Below are positions 1 through 11,540 of a DNA stretch of 64,000 bases, in pieces. Position 1 is the first letter of the stretch. Every line of letters begins with the position of its first letter. The translations under genes were made by a program, and so were the position numbers. The stretch lies in assembly GCF_043195105.1 (NCBI RefSeq), contig NZ_JBAFWO010000008.1; one strand, 5' to 3'. The DNA is from NCEH01 sp002257205. GTDB lineage: Bacteria > Pseudomonadota > Alphaproteobacteria > Rhizobiales > Xanthobacteraceae. The notes below the pieces were generated by a model. That model searched no databases. It saw only the letters and a program-made list of their open reading frames with translations, and was not told the DNA's origin.

Positions 1-42
1 CGTTCTTGGGCGCCGGCGCCTCCCCCGCCAGCTGAGCGGTCG

Positions 43-243
43 ACCTCTCCCCGTCGGGGAGAGGTGATGTGCTTGCAAGGTGCGATGACGCATCGGGACA
101 AAGCCTTACGGCGTGCACCTTGCTCCCCCTCTCCCCGACGGGGAGAGGGTTGGGGTGAGGGGCGCAGCTCTCGCGGCGTACTCCTTGCACGCCGGGGGAT
201 GTCGCTTGCCCCCTCCCAACCCTCCCCCGCAAGCGGGAGAGGG
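43..243. repeat. Cluster of three intergenic palindromes
   Basis: Three related GC-rich inverted repeats lie before the window's first gene. At 43-65 the arms ACCTCTCCCC/GGGGAGAGGT are perfect around GTC. At 127-149 the arms CCCTCTCCCC/GGGGAGAGGG are perfect around GAC. At 220-243 a variant CCCTCCCCCGC/GCGGGAGAGGG is nearly perfect. The shared CTCTCCCC core resembles the dispersed palindromic elements common between genes in Hyphomicrobiales. I see no gene in 1-252. The elements lie just past the leftward gene ending at 253 and may shape its mRNA 3' end. Confidence 0.7.
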
Positions 244-252
244 CTTTGCGGG

Positions 253-1275
253 CTATTTCACCTCGGCGAGATACTTGTCGGCGAAGCCCTTCTGCACGGT
301 CTCCATCTTGCCGTAGTCCACCGGCTTGGCGCGGGCATAATCGGCGGCGGGCAGGAAGCGGTCGGCGACCTCCTTCGGCAGCGGCACGTCGCGCACCGGG
401 CGCAGATAGGCGGCGGCCCACATGGCCTGTCCCTTGTCGGACAGCACATAGTCCAGCACCTTCTTGGCCGCTTCGGGATGCGGGTCGTTCTTCACCATGG
501 TCATCACATAAGGAACGACGATCGAGCCCTCGCAGGGGATGACGAAGGCGAAATTGCCCTTCTCGCTGTATTTGGCGCGATAGGCGTTGAAGTCGTAGTC
601 GAACAGGATCGGGATCTCGCCGGAGACCACGCGGGCATAGGAGGTCTGCTTCGGCACGATCGGCTGGTTGGCGGCGAGCTTCTTGAAGAAGTCGAGGCCG
701 GGATTGAAATTGTCCAGCGAGCCGCCGAGCGCGTTGTTCACCGCCACCGCGCCCACATAGCCGACGAACGCGCTGGAGGGGTCGAGATAGCCGACCATGC
801 CCTTGTATTCGGGCTTCAGCAGGTCCGACCAGCAGGCCGGCACCGGCGCGCCGCCCAGCGCGTCCTTGTTCACGAACAGGCCGAGCGTGCCGGAATGGAT
901 GGTGAACCAATGGCCCTCGGGATCCTTCAGGCCGGCCGGGATCTGCGAGAAATTCTTCGGCTCATAGGCCTGGGTGACGCCGGCATCCTTGGCCTTGATG
1001 CCGAAGGTGACGCCGAGATAGGCGACATCCGCCACGGGGCTCGCCTTTTCGGCGATCATCTGGGCCAAAGACTGGCCGGAATTCTTGTTGTCGGGCGGCA
1101 CCTCGACACCGGTGTCGGCCTTGATGGCCTTGAGCATGCTGCCCCAATCGGCCCATTCGGTGGGGCAATTGTAGCAGATGGCATCCGCCGCCTTGGCGGG
1201 TGCGAGGGTGGCGGGCAGCAGGGCGGCCGCGAGCAGCGGCACGGCGAGCAGGGACTTCAGGGCTGAGAAATTCAT
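253..1275 (-). CDS. ABC transporter periplasmic solute-binding protein (family 1, AfuA/PotD-like)
   Basis: Predicted periplasmic receptor of an ABC importer. The N terminus is a Sec signal peptide with a hydrophobic run and a likely cut after APAKA. The mature part has the two-lobe layout of family 1 extracellular binding proteins of the iron/spermidine/putrescine/sugar-phosphate type (motifs YNCPTEWADWG, SGEIPILFDYD, DKGQAMW). I chose the ATG at 1275 (MNFSALKSLL) because it begins the signal peptide and has a purine-rich AAGACCAAGG before it; an ATG at 1290 is also possible. It follows the LacI gene after 83 bp on the same strand. The permease and ATPase genes would lie left of the window. 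The substrate cannot be read from sequence. Confidence 0.8.
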   Translation of the reverse strand: MNFSALKSLLAVPLLAAALLPATLAPAKAADAICYNCPTEWADWGSMLKAIKADTGVEVPPDNKNSGQSLAQMIAEKASPVADVAYLGVTFGIKAKDAGVTQAYEPKNFSQIPAGLKDPEGHWFTIHSGTLGLFVNKDALGGAPVPACWSDLLKPEYKGMVGYLDPSSAFVGYVGAVAVNNALGGSLDNFNPGLDFFKKLAANQPIVPKQTSYARVVSGEIPILFDYDFNAYRAKYSEKGNFAFVIPCEGSIVVPYVMTMVKNDPHPEAAKKVLDYVLSDKGQAMWAAAYLRPVRDVPLPKEVADRFLPAADYARAKPVDYGKMETVQKGFADKYLAEVK

Positions 1276-1358
1276 GCCTTGGTCTTTCATGTGGTCGCAC
1301 GAAGGGGTGCCCGGCCAGGGAGCCGGACGGGTCGGGAACGCGGTACGAAAGGCGGGCC

Positions 1359-2438
1359 TCAGGCGGCCGGGGCGCACGATCCGCCTGCGGGCGGACCGGG
1401 GAGAGGGGAGGCGGCGCCGGGGTCCGGCGGCGCGGCGGCGAGGGTGCCGGTGAGGCGCAGATGATAGGGCAGGTGCTCCACCGCCCGTCCCGTCGCGCCC
1501 TCGAACATGTCGAACAGCCGCTCGATGGCGCGTGCGCCCATGAGGCGAGTCGGCTGGTCCACGGTGGAGAGTTCCGGCGTCACGAGCCGGCCGATGGCGA
1601 TGCCGTCGAACCCGGCCACCGACATGTCGCCGGGGACTGAAAGCCCCATGGCGCGCACGGCGGCGATGATGGAGAGCGCCAGCAGATCGTTGGAGCAGAT
1701 CATGGCGGTGGGCCGCGCCCGCGCCCCGAACAGGCTTTCCAACGCCGCGCGATGGGCCGGGGCGTCGGCGATATAGTCCAGTTCCAGCACCGGCTCGGGC
1801 ACAAGGCCTGCCGCGCCCATGGCGGCGAGATAGCCCTGGTGGCGCAGGCGCGAGCGATCGGACGAGGAGAAGCGCCCGGCGATGAACAGGATGCGCCTGT
1901 GCCCATGCGCGATCAGCGCCTCGGTGAGCGCGCGGGTGGCGCCCGCATTGTCCACCGTCACGGCCGGGCGGGGAATGCGCTGCGGCTCGTTATAGACCAG
2001 CACATAGGGGATGCCCTCGGCATCCAGCATGTCGAGGGTGGGATTGGAGTCGGGGTCCGCAACCGTGAGCACGAGCCCGGCCACGCTCTGGGCCACCAGC
2101 GTATCCACCACCGCGCGTTCGCGGGCGGGGTCATAATCGGTGGCGGTCACCAGCAGGGCATGGCCGCGCACGCGCGCTTCCGCCTCGATGCCGGCGACCG
2201 AGCTGGCAAACACGGGATTGGTCAGGCTCGGGATCACCACGCCGACGGTGCGGGTGCGCAGGGTCTTCAGCGAACGGCCGATCTCACTCGGCCGAAACTC
2301 CAGTTCGGCGATGGCTGCCCGCACGCGCGCTTCTGCATCGGCGCTTGCCCGCGCCGTGCCATTGATGACGCGGCTGACAGTGGCGATGGAGCAGCCGGCG
2401 CGCTCGGCGACGGTGCGGATGGTAACGGCGCGTGCCAA
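1359..2438 (-). CDS. LacI-family transcriptional regulator
   Basis: The 359-residue protein has the full LacI/GalR layout. An N-terminal helix-turn-helix with hinge covers about residues 1-60 (VAERAGCSIATVSRVING). A periplasmic-binding-protein-like effector domain follows (VGVVIPSLTNPVFAS, ICSNDLLALSIIAAVRAMG, DMSVAGFDGI). The proline- and alanine-rich tail after about residue 335 is disordered-looking. It is transcribed ahead of the solute-binding gene, so it probably controls that transporter and itself; a LacI-type operator sits 23 bp upstream of its start. The effector is probably the transported solute or a catabolite, which is unknown. Confidence 0.9.
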   Translation of the reverse strand: MARAVTIRTVAERAGCSIATVSRVINGTARASADAEARVRAAIAELEFRPSEIGRSLKTLRTRTVGVVIPSLTNPVFASSVAGIEAEARVRGHALLVTATDYDPARERAVVDTLVAQSVAGLVLTVADPDSNPTLDMLDAEGIPYVLVYNEPQRIPRPAVTVDNAGATRALTEALIAHGHRRILFIAGRFSSSDRSRLRHQGYLAAMGAAGLVPEPVLELDYIADAPAHRAALESLFGARARPTAMICSNDLLALSIIAAVRAMGLSVPGDMSVAGFDGIAIGRLVTPELSTVDQPTRLMGARAIERLFDMFEGATGRAVEHLPYHLRLTGTLAAAPPDPGAASPLPGPPAGGSCAPAA

Positions 2439-2460
2439 GGCGGCTCCCCGAATTGAGTAT

Positions 2461-2478
2461 GTAACCGTTTACACGGTT
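2461..2478. promoter_or_regulatory. Probable LacI-family operator
   Basis: GTAACCGTTTAC (2461-2472) has the central CG and GTAA/TTAC flanks of LacI-family operators, with five of six base pairs symmetric. An overlapping dyad AACCGT-TTAC-ACGGTT occupies 2463-2478. Its position just before the LacI gene suggests autoregulation. Confidence 0.6.
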
Positions 2479-2612
2479 CTCGTAGGGCCGCGATGTTACA
2501 GCCGTATGACGCGGCGGCCGCGCATGGTCGGCACGGCGGGCGATGGGAAAGGGAGGCGGCGCGCAGCACGGTTGGGCCGGCTGTGCCGTCCCGCCGGCAA
2601 ATCCGCTTCAAC

Positions 2613-2636
2613 CCGCTTTTCGGGGGCGAAAAGCGG
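2613..2636. repeat. Inverted repeat in the recA upstream region
   Basis: The arms CCGCTTTTCG (2613-2622) and CGAAAAGCGG (2627-2636) are perfect, with a GGGG loop. No T-run follows on either strand and no gene ends here, so it is not an obvious terminator. It lies between the divergent LacI and recA genes, about 60 bp left of the LexA box. Confidence 0.6.
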
Positions 2637-2698
2637 CCCCGACATTTCGGCGCGGCGAAGGTTCACGGAAACTTAGCGATAAGCGCCGAACTCAACGA

Positions 2699-2734
2699 GA
2701 ACATATTGCGAACATCGAACAAAACAGGTACGAA
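2699..2734 (+). promoter_or_regulatory. LexA (SOS) box and recA promoter
   Basis: GAAC at 2699-2702, seven bases, then GAAC at 2710-2713 matches the direct-repeat LexA box of Alphaproteobacteria. A further GAAC follows at 2717-2720. A promoter-like TTGCGA (2707-2712), 16 bases, TACGAA (2729-2734) overlaps the box, so bound LexA would block recA transcription. Confidence 0.8.
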
Positions 2735-2778
2735 TTTGGAATAGCGAATAATCCTTGCGCGCGGCGGAGAGCACAGCG

Positions 2779-3861
2779 ATGACTCAGTCCACACTCAGAC
2801 TCGTCGAAGGTTCCTCCATGGATAAGACGAAAGCGCTCGACGCCGCGCTCTCACAGATCGAGCGGCATTTCGGCAAGGGCTCGATCATGCGGCTCGGCAA
2901 GAGCGGCAAAGCCATTGAAATTGAAAGCATTCCTTCCGGGTCGCTGGGGCTGGACATCGCGCTGGGCATCGGTGGCCTGCCGCGCGGACGGGTGGTCGAG
3001 ATCTTCGGCCCCGAATCGTCCGGCAAGACCACGCTGGCCCTGCATACCGTTGCAGAAGCTCAGAAAAAGGGCGGCGTCTGCGCCTTCATCGACGCCGAGC
3101 ATGCGCTCGATCCCATCTATGCTCGCAAGCTCGGCGTGAATCTGGACGATCTCCTTATTTCCCAGCCGGATGCGGGCGAACAAGCGCTCGAGATCTGCGA
3201 CACGCTGGTGCGCTCCGGCGCGGTGGACGTGCTGGTGATCGATTCGGTTGCCGCCCTCACCCCGCGCGCCGAACTGGACGGCGAGATGGGCGACAGCCAG
3301 CCCGGCATGCAGGCGCGCCTGATGAGCCAGGCTCTGCGCAAGCTGACGGCGTCCATATCCAAGTCGAACACCATGGTGATCTTCATCAACCAGATCCGCA
3401 TGAAGATCGGCGTGATGTATGGTTCGCCGGAGACCACGACCGGCGGCAACGCCTTGAAATTCTATGCGTCCGTCCGCCTCGACATCCGCCGCATCGGGAT
3501 GATCAAGGAGCGCGACGAGGTGATCGGCAACCAGACCCGCGTGAAGGTGGTGAAGAACAAGCTGGCGCCCCCGTTCAAGCAGGTGGAATTCGACATCATC
3601 TATGGCGAAGGCGTCTCCAAGACCGGCGAACTGCTTGATCTCGGCGTGCGCGCCGGAGTGGTGGAAAAGTCCGGCTCCTGGTTCTCCTACGACAGCCAGC
3701 GGCTCGGCCAGGGGCGCGAGAACGCCAAGGCATTCTTGAAGCAGAATGCGGAAGTCGCAGGGCGAATCGAAGCGGCCGTGCGCCAGAACGCAGGTCTGAT
3801 CGCCGAGCAGATCCTCGCCGGTCCCGACGATGAAGGATCCGCCGAGGCCGCCGAGGATTGA
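2779..3861 (+). CDS. recA: Recombinase RecA
   Basis: The 360-residue protein forms the DNA-strand-exchange filament and stimulates LexA self-cleavage in the SOS response. Visible signatures are the Walker A GPESSGKT (residues 77-84), the core ALKFYASVRLDIRR stretch and an acidic C-terminal tail (DDEGSAEAAED). The start is the ATG at 2779 (MTQSTLRLVE), preceded by GGAGAG 8 bases upstream and matching alphaproteobacterial RecA N termini; the in-frame TTG at 2755 is unlikely. A LexA box lies upstream and a terminator downstream. The gene is followed by alaS, the usual order in this class. Confidence 0.99.
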   Translation: MTQSTLRLVEGSSMDKTKALDAALSQIERHFGKGSIMRLGKSGKAIEIESIPSGSLGLDIALGIGGLPRGRVVEIFGPESSGKTTLALHTVAEAQKKGGVCAFIDAEHALDPIYARKLGVNLDDLLISQPDAGEQALEICDTLVRSGAVDVLVIDSVAALTPRAELDGEMGDSQPGMQARLMSQALRKLTASISKSNTMVIFINQIRMKIGVMYGSPETTTGGNALKFYASVRLDIRRIGMIKERDEVIGNQTRVKVVKNKLAPPFKQVEFDIIYGEGVSKTGELLDLGVRAGVVEKSGSWFSYDSQRLGQGRENAKAFLKQNAEVAGRIEAAVRQNAGLIAEQILAGPDDEGSAEAAED

Positions 3862-3889
3862 GGATCCGCCTAGAGTTCCGGTGATAAGG

Positions 3890-3913
3890 AGGCGGAGCCC
3901 GGCTCCGCCTTTT
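3890..3913 (+). terminator. Rho-independent terminator of recA
   Basis: The arms AGGCGGAGC (3890-3898) and GCTCCGCCT (3902-3910) are perfect with a 3-base loop, followed by four Ts. It lies 29 bp after the recA stop codon. Confidence 0.85.
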
Positions 3914-4143
3914 GACGCCGCAGGGGCGAGTTTGCCTCACTTGCGGCGCGAAGCGGAGGGCGGGGCGCGATCAGCCTGGAGCGGAGGCGCCGGAAACGCT
4001 TTTCTGGACAAGCGGAAACGGCATCGTTAAACGATCTTCGCTTGCGCATGAGGGCTTTGGCGTTTGTCCGGGCCGTGCGAGAACCGACGCCGCGCCCGTC
4101 CGCGCGTCGGGATAAATCCAGTCAAGGGTATGGTGGCCGGCAC

Positions 4144-6792
<2,649 letters not shown>

Positions 6793-7172
6793 GGGCGTTC
6801 TGGGGCTTCGTCGCGGTTGGCAACGAAGCGGCGTGGGCCAAAGGGCGCGGCCTGTGGAAGGTGAGCGGTTTTGGCGTCGGCGTGCGGGCCTGGAAGCCGG
6901 CACTTGCTCGGGGCGGGTTTGCGCCGGGGCTGGCATGTGTTGTTTGCGCCATTGGGGGTCGGCGCCGGCTGGTATCCTCGGCGCTGGCATATGCGCCGTG
7001 GCGCACCGGCGCAGCCGGGAAGCGCTGCGTTATCCATTCCGCGGTTCGGCGTGGGGCTGCTTGAATTTGGCTTTGTGGGCACGCTTGACATCGTGTCACG
7101 ATGGGGCGTCGCGCTTTTAGGTCGCTCCACCCTAGGGCGCGACGCCACGCTTTAAGGGAGAACCGGCCACAG
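6793..7172. other. Gene-free stretch between alaS and the K+ channel gene
   Basis: I find no gene in these 380 bp. Near its right end TGACA-TCG-TGTCA (7086-7098) forms a small dyad inside a TTGACA-like element. A pair of perfect 10-bp arms, GGCGTCGCGC (7105-7114) and GCGCGACGCC (7137-7146), could fold in the leader of the channel mRNA. No clear -10 box is visible. Confidence 0.5.
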
Positions 7173-8444
7173 ATGCCGGCCGCAGGGCAGAAGCCACCAC
7201 CGTCGCTTTCCCTCTGGCGCCTGCCGCGGCACGCCATGCGCAAGCGCATGTTCGCCATCCTGGAGCGCGACGCCGTCCGCGATCCCACAGCGCAGGTCGT
7301 GCACACCCTTCTGATCGCGCTCATCCTCGCGAACACCTTCGCGGCCATCGTCGAAACCGTGCCGAGCATCGGCACGCCCTATCGCTCGAGCCTGCACGTG
7401 TTCGAGCTGGCGTCGTTCGTGATCTTTGCGATCGAATATGGCCTGCGCCTGTGGGCGGCGCCGGAAAATCCACGGTTTCGCGGGATGCCGACGGGCCGCG
7501 CGCGCCTCAACTATGCCGCGACGCCGGCCGCCATCATTGATCTGCTGGCGGTCATGCCGTTCGGCCTCGTGCTGCTGCTGAACGCCGACCTGCGCATTTT
7601 CGCCCTGTTCCGCTTGGTGCGGTTCATGAAGCTGGCGCGCTATTCACCGGGCATCGCATCGCTTCTGGAGGCAATCCGGATCGAGCGGCATGCGCTGCTG
7701 GCGTGCCTCGGCATCATCGCCGCCGTGGTGCTGCTCGCCGCCTCGGTGATGTATGTGGTGGAGCACGAGGCACAGCCGGACAAGTTCGGCTCCATCCCCC
7801 TCGCGGCCTGGTGGGCGGTGGTCACGGTGACGACGGTCGGCTATGGCGATGTGGTGCCGGTCACGCTTGCGGGGCGGATGGTGGCGGGCGTCACCATGAT
7901 CACCGGCCTCGTCATGCTCGCCCTGCCGGTGGGCATCATCACATCGGCATTCGCGGATGTGATCCGCCGCCGCGAGTTCGTGGTGAGCTGGGGCATGGTG
8001 GCGCGCGTGCCGCTGTTCGCGGAATTGGACGCGGCGGGAATCGGGGAAATCCTGCGCCTTCTTTCCTCCCACACGGCCGAGCCCGGTGAGGTGCTTATGC
8101 GGCGCGGCGATGTCGCGCGCTCGATGTTCTTCATTCTCTCGGGTGAGGTTCAGATCGAGCTGGAATCCGGCCCGTTGCGCCTGGGCGAGGGGCATTTCTT
8201 CGGCGAGATGGCCTTGCGCACGGGCCGGCTGCGCAGCGCCACGGTGCGGGCGCTCTCGCGTACGCAATTGCTGATCCTGGACGGAAAGGATTTCACCGAT
8301 CTTCTGGCGCGGAGGCCGGAAATCGCGGACCGGATCGCCGATCTGGAGCATCGCGAGGAGGCGCCGCATTCGTTGCGGCCGCGCGGCGACATTTCGCCGG
8401 AGGAGCTCGACGAGGCGGACCGTCAGCCCGGACCGGAGGCTTGA
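7173..8444 (+). CDS. Cyclic-nucleotide-binding voltage-sensor-type K+ channel (MlotiK1-like)
   Basis: Predicted inner-membrane tetrameric K+ channel of about 423 residues. Six membrane segments are visible. S4 has basic residues at intervals (LRIFALFRLVRFMKLARY, about residues 140-157), as in a voltage sensor. The pore carries the selectivity filter TVGYGD (about residue 221). The C terminus (about 275-400) is a cyclic-nucleotide-binding domain with the phosphate-binding cassette FGEMAL and RSATV. The stretch before the pore resembles Mesorhizobium MlotiK1. The start is the ATG at 7173 after AAGGGAG; an ATG at 7236 is an alternative. It converges on icd across a shared terminator. Confidence 0.9.
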   Translation: MPAAGQKPPPSLSLWRLPRHAMRKRMFAILERDAVRDPTAQVVHTLLIALILANTFAAIVETVPSIGTPYRSSLHVFELASFVIFAIEYGLRLWAAPENPRFRGMPTGRARLNYAATPAAIIDLLAVMPFGLVLLLNADLRIFALFRLVRFMKLARYSPGIASLLEAIRIERHALLACLGIIAAVVLLAASVMYVVEHEAQPDKFGSIPLAAWWAVVTVTTVGYGDVVPVTLAGRMVAGVTMITGLVMLALPVGIITSAFADVIRRREFVVSWGMVARVPLFAELDAAGIGEILRLLSSHTAEPGEVLMRRGDVARSMFFILSGEVQIELESGPLRLGEGHFFGEMALRTGRLRSATVRALSRTQLLILDGKDFTDLLARRPEIADRIADLEHREEAPHSLRPRGDISPEELDEADRQPGPEA

Positions 8445-8446
8445 AG

Positions 8447-8474
8447 GGACGGGGCACCGCAGGGCGCCCCGTCC
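8447..8474. terminator. Bidirectional terminator-like hairpin between convergent genes
   Basis: The arms GGACGGGGC (8447-8455) and GCCCCGTCC (8466-8474) are perfect with a 10-base loop. It fills the 39-bp gap between the convergent channel and icd stop codons. It lacks a T-run, so termination is inferred from position. Confidence 0.6.
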
Positions 8475-8483
8475 AGCGGGGTC

Positions 8484-9698
8484 TCAGGCCGCCATGGCTT
8501 TGTTGAGATTGTCAGAAACCTTGTCGAGGAAGCCGGTGGTGGAGAGCCATTTCTGGTCGGCGCCGACCAGCAAGGCCAGATCCTTGGTCATGTCGCCGGC
8601 TTCCACCGTGTCCACGCACACCTTTTCCAGCGTGTCGGCGAACTTGGCCAGTTCGTCGTTGCCATCGAGCTTGGCGCGGTGGGCGAGGCCCCGCGTCCAG
8701 GCGAAGATGGAGGCGATGGAATTGGTGGAGGTCTCCTTGCCCTTCTGATGCTCGCGATAATGGCGGGTCACGGTGCCGTGAGCGGCTTCCGCTTCCACCG
8801 TCATGCCATCGGGGGTCATCAGCACGGAGGTCATCAGGCCGAGCGAGCCGAAGCCCTGGGCCACGATGTCGGACTGCACGTCGCCGTCATAATTCTTGCA
8901 GGCCCACACATAGCCGCCGGACCACTTGAGGGCCGAGGCGACCATGTCGTCGATCAGGCGGTGTTCGTAGGTGAGCTTGCGCTTCTCGAACTCTTCCTTG
9001 AACTCGGCGTCGTATATCTCCTGGAAGATGTCCTTGAAGCGGCCGTCATAGGCCTTCAGAATCGTGTTCTTGGTGGAGAGATAGACCGGATAATTGCGGT
9101 TCAGCCCGTAATTCAGCGAGGCGCGGGCGAAATCGCGGATCGATTCGTCCAGATTGTACATGGAGAGCGCGACGCCGGCGCCGGGGAACTTATAGACTTC
9201 CTTCTCGATCTTGGTGCCGTCTTCGCCCACGAAGGAGAGGGTCAGCGTGCCCTTGCCGGGGACCTTGAAATCGGTGGCGCGGTACTGGTCGCCGAAGGCA
9301 TGGCGGCCGACGATGATCGGCTGCGTCCAGCCCGGCACGAGGCGGGGAACGTTCTTGCAGATGATCGGCTCGCGGAAGATGACGCCGCCGAGGATGTTGC
9401 GGATCGTGCCGTTGGGCGACTTCCACATTTCCTTCAGGTTGAATTCCTTCACGCGGGCTTCATCGGGCGTGATGGTGGCGCATTTCACGCCGACGCCATG
9501 CTTCTTGATCGCTTCGGCCGCGTCGATCGTCACCTGGTCGTTGGTGGCATCGCGATTTTCGACCGAGAGATCATAATATTCCAGGTCGATATCGAGATAG
9601 GGATGGATCAGCTTGTCCTTGATATACTGCCAGATGATCCGAGTCATCTCATCGCCGTCGAGTTCGACGACAGGATTTGCCACCTTGATCTTCGCCAT
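8484..9698 (-). CDS. icd: NADP-dependent isocitrate dehydrogenase
   Basis: Converts isocitrate to 2-oxoglutarate and CO2 with NADP in the TCA cycle. The 404-residue protein is the eukaryotic-like dimeric type. It shows KSPNGTIRNILGG for substrate binding, NRNYPVYLSTKNT, WACKNYDGDVQSD with metal-binding aspartates, and TVEAEAAHGTVTRH. I chose the ATG at 9698 (MAKIKVANPVVELDG), which is the family start; AAAGG lies about 10 bases upstream. The longer in-frame extension to 10289 runs through the divergent trmJ gene and is not real. Confidence 0.97.
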   Translation of the reverse strand: MAKIKVANPVVELDGDEMTRIIWQYIKDKLIHPYLDIDLEYYDLSVENRDATNDQVTIDAAEAIKKHGVGVKCATITPDEARVKEFNLKEMWKSPNGTIRNILGGVIFREPIICKNVPRLVPGWTQPIIVGRHAFGDQYRATDFKVPGKGTLTLSFVGEDGTKIEKEVYKFPGAGVALSMYNLDESIRDFARASLNYGLNRNYPVYLSTKNTILKAYDGRFKDIFQEIYDAEFKEEFEKRKLTYEHRLIDDMVASALKWSGGYVWACKNYDGDVQSDIVAQGFGSLGLMTSVLMTPDGMTVEAEAAHGTVTRHYREHQKGKETSTNSIASIFAWTRGLAHRAKLDGNDELAKFADTLEKVCVDTVEAGDMTKDLALLVGADQKWLSTTGFLDKVSDNLNKAMAA

Positions 9699-9894
9699 GT
9701 GGACGACCTTTCGGGGCGCTCTGAGAGCGTAAAGAGGGTCTATGGGAGATGCCGTATCGGCCCGCGCCCCGCTGGCGCCGACGACATCCCGCCCGGCGAG
9801 GCCGCTATAGCATTCACGCAGCAGAAGAAGAAGCGCATGACACCTCGACTTTGGCCGTGCCCACGGGCTAGAGAGCCGATAAAGGGAAAAAGTG

Positions 9895-10758
9895 ATGCCC
9901 GGCGCAGGAACTGACAGCACGAAGCCCTGGATCGGCGGCGGTCCGGTGGTGATTTTGGTGGAACCGCAGCTCGGCGACAATATCGGCTCGGCGGCGCGGG
10001 CCATGGGCAATTTCGGCCTTTCGCGCCTGCGCCTGGTCAATCCGCGCAATGGCTGGCCGGACGAACGGGCGCGAATCTTCGCCGCTGGCGCCGATCGCAT
10101 CCTGGAAGAGGCGACCCTTTTTCCCGATTTGCGCGCGGCGCTCGCGGATGTGAATTTTGCCATTGCCGCTACCGCCCGCGAACGCGGCATGGCCAAGCCG
10201 GTGTTCGGCGCCGACGAGGCGGCGGCGGAGACGGCGGCCCGGTTCGCGCAGGGGGAGGATGTGGCTCTTGTGTTCGGGCGCGAGCGCACCGGCCTCTATA
10301 CGGAGGAAGTCTCGCTGTGCGACGTCATCCTCACCTTGCCCGTGAACCCGGCCTTCGCCTCGCTGAACCTCGCAACGGCGGTCTCGGTGGTGGCGTACGA
10401 ATGGTTCAAGCGGGCGAGCGGCGGCGCGCTGCCCTTTGCGTCGGCTGAAAAATCCCCCGTCGCCGAGAAGAAGGATCTCATGGCCTTCTTCGACCATCTG
10501 GAAGGCGAGCTGGAGGCGGCCGCCTTCTTTCGCTCGCCCGACAAGCAGCCGTCCACGACGCGGAACATCCGCAACATCTTTCACCGCATCGCCCTCTCCA
10601 AACAGGACCTTGCAACCCTGCATGGGATGATCACCTCCCTGGTGGAGGGCCGGATCGGCCGGGAGAAGCGCAAAAGCGAGCGCAACGAGAAAGCCGCCCA
10701 GAAACGCGCGCGCGCCCTTGCTGGCCCTGGATCTTCGCCGCCGGAAGGGGAGGCGTGA
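9895..10758 (+). CDS. trmJ: tRNA/rRNA 2'-O-methyltransferase (TrmJ-like, SPOUT family)
   Basis: Predicted SAM-dependent methyltransferase that modifies the 2'-O of position 32 in tRNA anticodon loops. SPOUT knot motifs are clear: NIGSAARAMGNFGL near the N terminus, LVFGRERTGL in the middle, and LPVNPAFASLNLATAVSVV. The C-terminal part ends in a basic tail (REKRKSERNEKAAQKRARA) that may help bind RNA. The ATG at 9895 is favoured over the overlapping GTG at 9892 and follows AAGGGAAAAAGTG. It is divergent from icd, with 196 bp between them. Confidence 0.9.
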   Translation: MPGAGTDSTKPWIGGGPVVILVEPQLGDNIGSAARAMGNFGLSRLRLVNPRNGWPDERARIFAAGADRILEEATLFPDLRAALADVNFAIAATARERGMAKPVFGADEAAAETAARFAQGEDVALVFGRERTGLYTEEVSLCDVILTLPVNPAFASLNLATAVSVVAYEWFKRASGGALPFASAEKSPVAEKKDLMAFFDHLEGELEAAAFFRSPDKQPSTTRNIRNIFHRIALSKQDLATLHGMITSLVEGRIGREKRKSERNEKAAQKRARALAGPGSSPPEGEA

Positions 10759-10801
10759 AGCGCCGCCGTCCACAGGCAAATGAAATCCGGGCGCTTTTTT
10801 T
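10759..10801 (+). terminator. Possible terminator after trmJ
   Basis: The short arms AGCGCC (10759-10764) and GGCGCT (10790-10795) flank a 25-base loop and are followed by seven Ts. The stem is weak but the T-run is strong and it sits right after the trmJ stop. Confidence 0.45.
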
Positions 10802-10883
10802 GGAGCGAGGGGTTTCCTTCCCGGGTCGGCGTTGTTACATACACGTCACTGACGCCGGTTCGCCGGCAAATTGTCAGCTCTGA

Positions 10884-11538
<655 letters not shown>

Positions 11539-11540
<2 letters not shown>

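Noticed and set aside
8484..10289. 601-codon version of isocitrate dehydrogenase
   Set aside because: The extra N-terminal ~197 residues are antisense to trmJ and lack family similarity; the conserved start is at 9698.
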